A stretch of 64,000 bases of DNA. Origin: Orthonyx spaldingii. Taxonomy: Eukaryota; Chordata; Aves; Passeriformes; Orthonychidae. This document shows, piece by piece, positions 63,443-64,000 of this stretch. Both the position numbers and the translations under genes were made by a program. The DNA is taken from assembly GCA_013397795.1 (NCBI GenBank), contig VZTJ01003545.1, forward strand, positions 425,769 to 489,768. Reading direction: 5' to 3'. Numbering within the stretch: position 1 is the stretch's first letter; every line of letters starts with the position of its first letter. The notes under the pieces were generated by a model. It had not been told where the DNA came from, made no database searches, and saw nothing but the letters and a program-made list of their open reading frames with translations.

Positions 63443-64000
63443 ATTCATAGAATAGTTAAGGTTGGAAAAGGCGTTTAAGATCAATGAGTCCGACTGTTAA
63501 CCAAGTACTGCCAAGTCCACCCCTAAACTATGTCATTAAGTGCCATGTCTGCATGTCTTTTAAATACATTCAGAAATGGTGACTCTACCACTTCCCTGAG
63601 CAGCCTGTTCCAATGCTTGACAACCCTTTTGGTGAAGAAATTTTTCCTAGTAAATCTAAACTAAGCCTTCCCATGCGTAACTTGAGACCACTTCCTCTTG
63701 TCCTGTTGCGTGTTACTTGGGAGGAGAGACTGACCCCCATTTCACTATAACCTCCTTTCAGGGAGTTGTAATGGTCTCCCTGAGCCTCCGTTTCTCCAGG
63801 CTAAATACCCCCAGCTCCCTCAGCTGCTCCTCATGAGACTTGTGCTCCAGAGCTCTCACCAGCGTCATAGTTCTTCTCTGGATGTGCTCCAGCACCTCAA
63901 TGTCCTTTTCGTAGTGAGGGCCCAAAACCAGACACAGTGCTCAAGGTGTGGCCTCACCAGTGCCGAGTACAGAGCCAAATCACTGCCGTGGTCCTGCTGG
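63443..64000 (-). repeat. CR1 LINE 3' portion, running off the window
   Basis: From 'attcatagaatagttaaggt' and 'tggaaaaggcgtttaagatc' the plus strand follows the reverse complement of a Neoaves-type CR1: 'ccacttccctgagcagcctg', 'ggtgaagaaatttttcctag', 'cttgagaccacttcctcttg', 'ctccagcacctcaatgtcct', 'gtgtggcctcaccagtgccg'. The 3' end is at the left, so the element is on the minus strand and over 550 bp remain in view. It is diverged, and I see no intact coding frame. Function: the non-LTR retrotransposon 3' region (end of ORF2 and 3' UTR). Confidence 0.95.

Larger units (their letters stand above)
38934..64000 (+). other. LRP4: LRP4 intron 1 (partial, continues right of window)
   Basis: Begins at the GTAAGC donor. 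I searched the plus strand for the first LDLa exon (human CACGRSHFTC... CDGDNDCGDHSDEDGC) and saw nothing like it, so the intron should exceed 25 kb. Contents: gap, GC-rich hairpin, 49-bp tandem duplication, MIR-like fossil, 80-bp direct repeat pair, purine-rich block 45420-46120, homopyrimidine tracts, GC-rich block 56870-57510, inverted repeats near 61.9 kb, an ATTA-rich block near 62.2 kb and a CR1. No other gene is recognised. The remaining stretches over 300 bases show nothing I can name. Confidence 0.72.

Noticed and set aside
39620..64000. Search for LRP4 exon 2 (first LDLa repeat with its Cys pattern)
   Set aside because: No Cys-rich CDGDNDCGDHSDE-like reading was seen on the plus strand. 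The segment after ttttcacaatag at 57426 starts Leu-Ala-Ser like human LRP4 exon 2 but lacks the LDLa cysteines.
1..64000. Endogenous retroviruses, LTR pairs, tRNA, rRNA, snRNA, CRISPR arrays
   Set aside because: No LTR-like direct repeats of suitable length, no gag/pol-like frames, no tRNA or snRNA core motifs and no spaced repeat array were seen.

Overview
The window is vertebrate nuclear DNA, most likely from a bird. Three CR1 LINE remnants of the avian type are present, along with older MIR/CORE-like SINE fossils. Coding content is very sparse, introns are long with canonical GT-AG borders, and two CpG islands mark promoters. Nothing prokaryotic is visible: no operons, no CRISPR and no dense ORFs.

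Two genes can be recognised, arranged head to head. On the minus strand, CpG-island exon 1 (26598-26643) and exon 2 (16934-17036) encode the N-terminus of CSTPP1 (human C11orf49), a centriolar-satellite regulator of the tubulin polyglutamylase complex. Its remaining exons should lie to the left of position 1. On the plus strand, the second CpG island contains exon 1 of LRP4 (coding 38849-38933), which is the signal peptide of the agrin/Wnt co-receptor. Its exon 2 was not found, so the rest of the window is LRP4 intron 1. The same divergent neighbour pair exists on human 11p11.2, and this synteny supports both calls, because LRP4 exon 1 alone is short and weakly diagnostic.

Layout: 1-16933 CSTPP1 intron 2 (MIR-like fossils, one CR1 fragment); 16934-17036 exon 2; 17037-26597 intron 1 (a G-quadruplex motif and a hairpin); about 26240-26900 CpG island with exon 1; 27094-27253 CR1; 27254-38080 AT-rich intergenic DNA with several unproven exon-like segments; about 38080-39620 CpG island with LRP4 exon 1 and a 372-base assembly gap; 39620-64000 LRP4 intron 1, which holds a 49-bp tandem duplication, an 80-bp perfect direct repeat 3 kb apart, a purine-rich stretch, inverted repeats, two candidate regulatory blocks and a long CR1 fragment running off the right edge.

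I found no convincing undescribed multi-gene system. The best leads are the exact 80-bp repeat, three splice-bounded segments in the intergenic interval that join in one open frame, a GC-rich hairpin just after the LRP4 exon 1 donor and next to the gap, and an inverted repeat with two alternative pairings near 61.9 kb. All are hypotheses from reading the sequence; no alignment, expression or conservation data were available.
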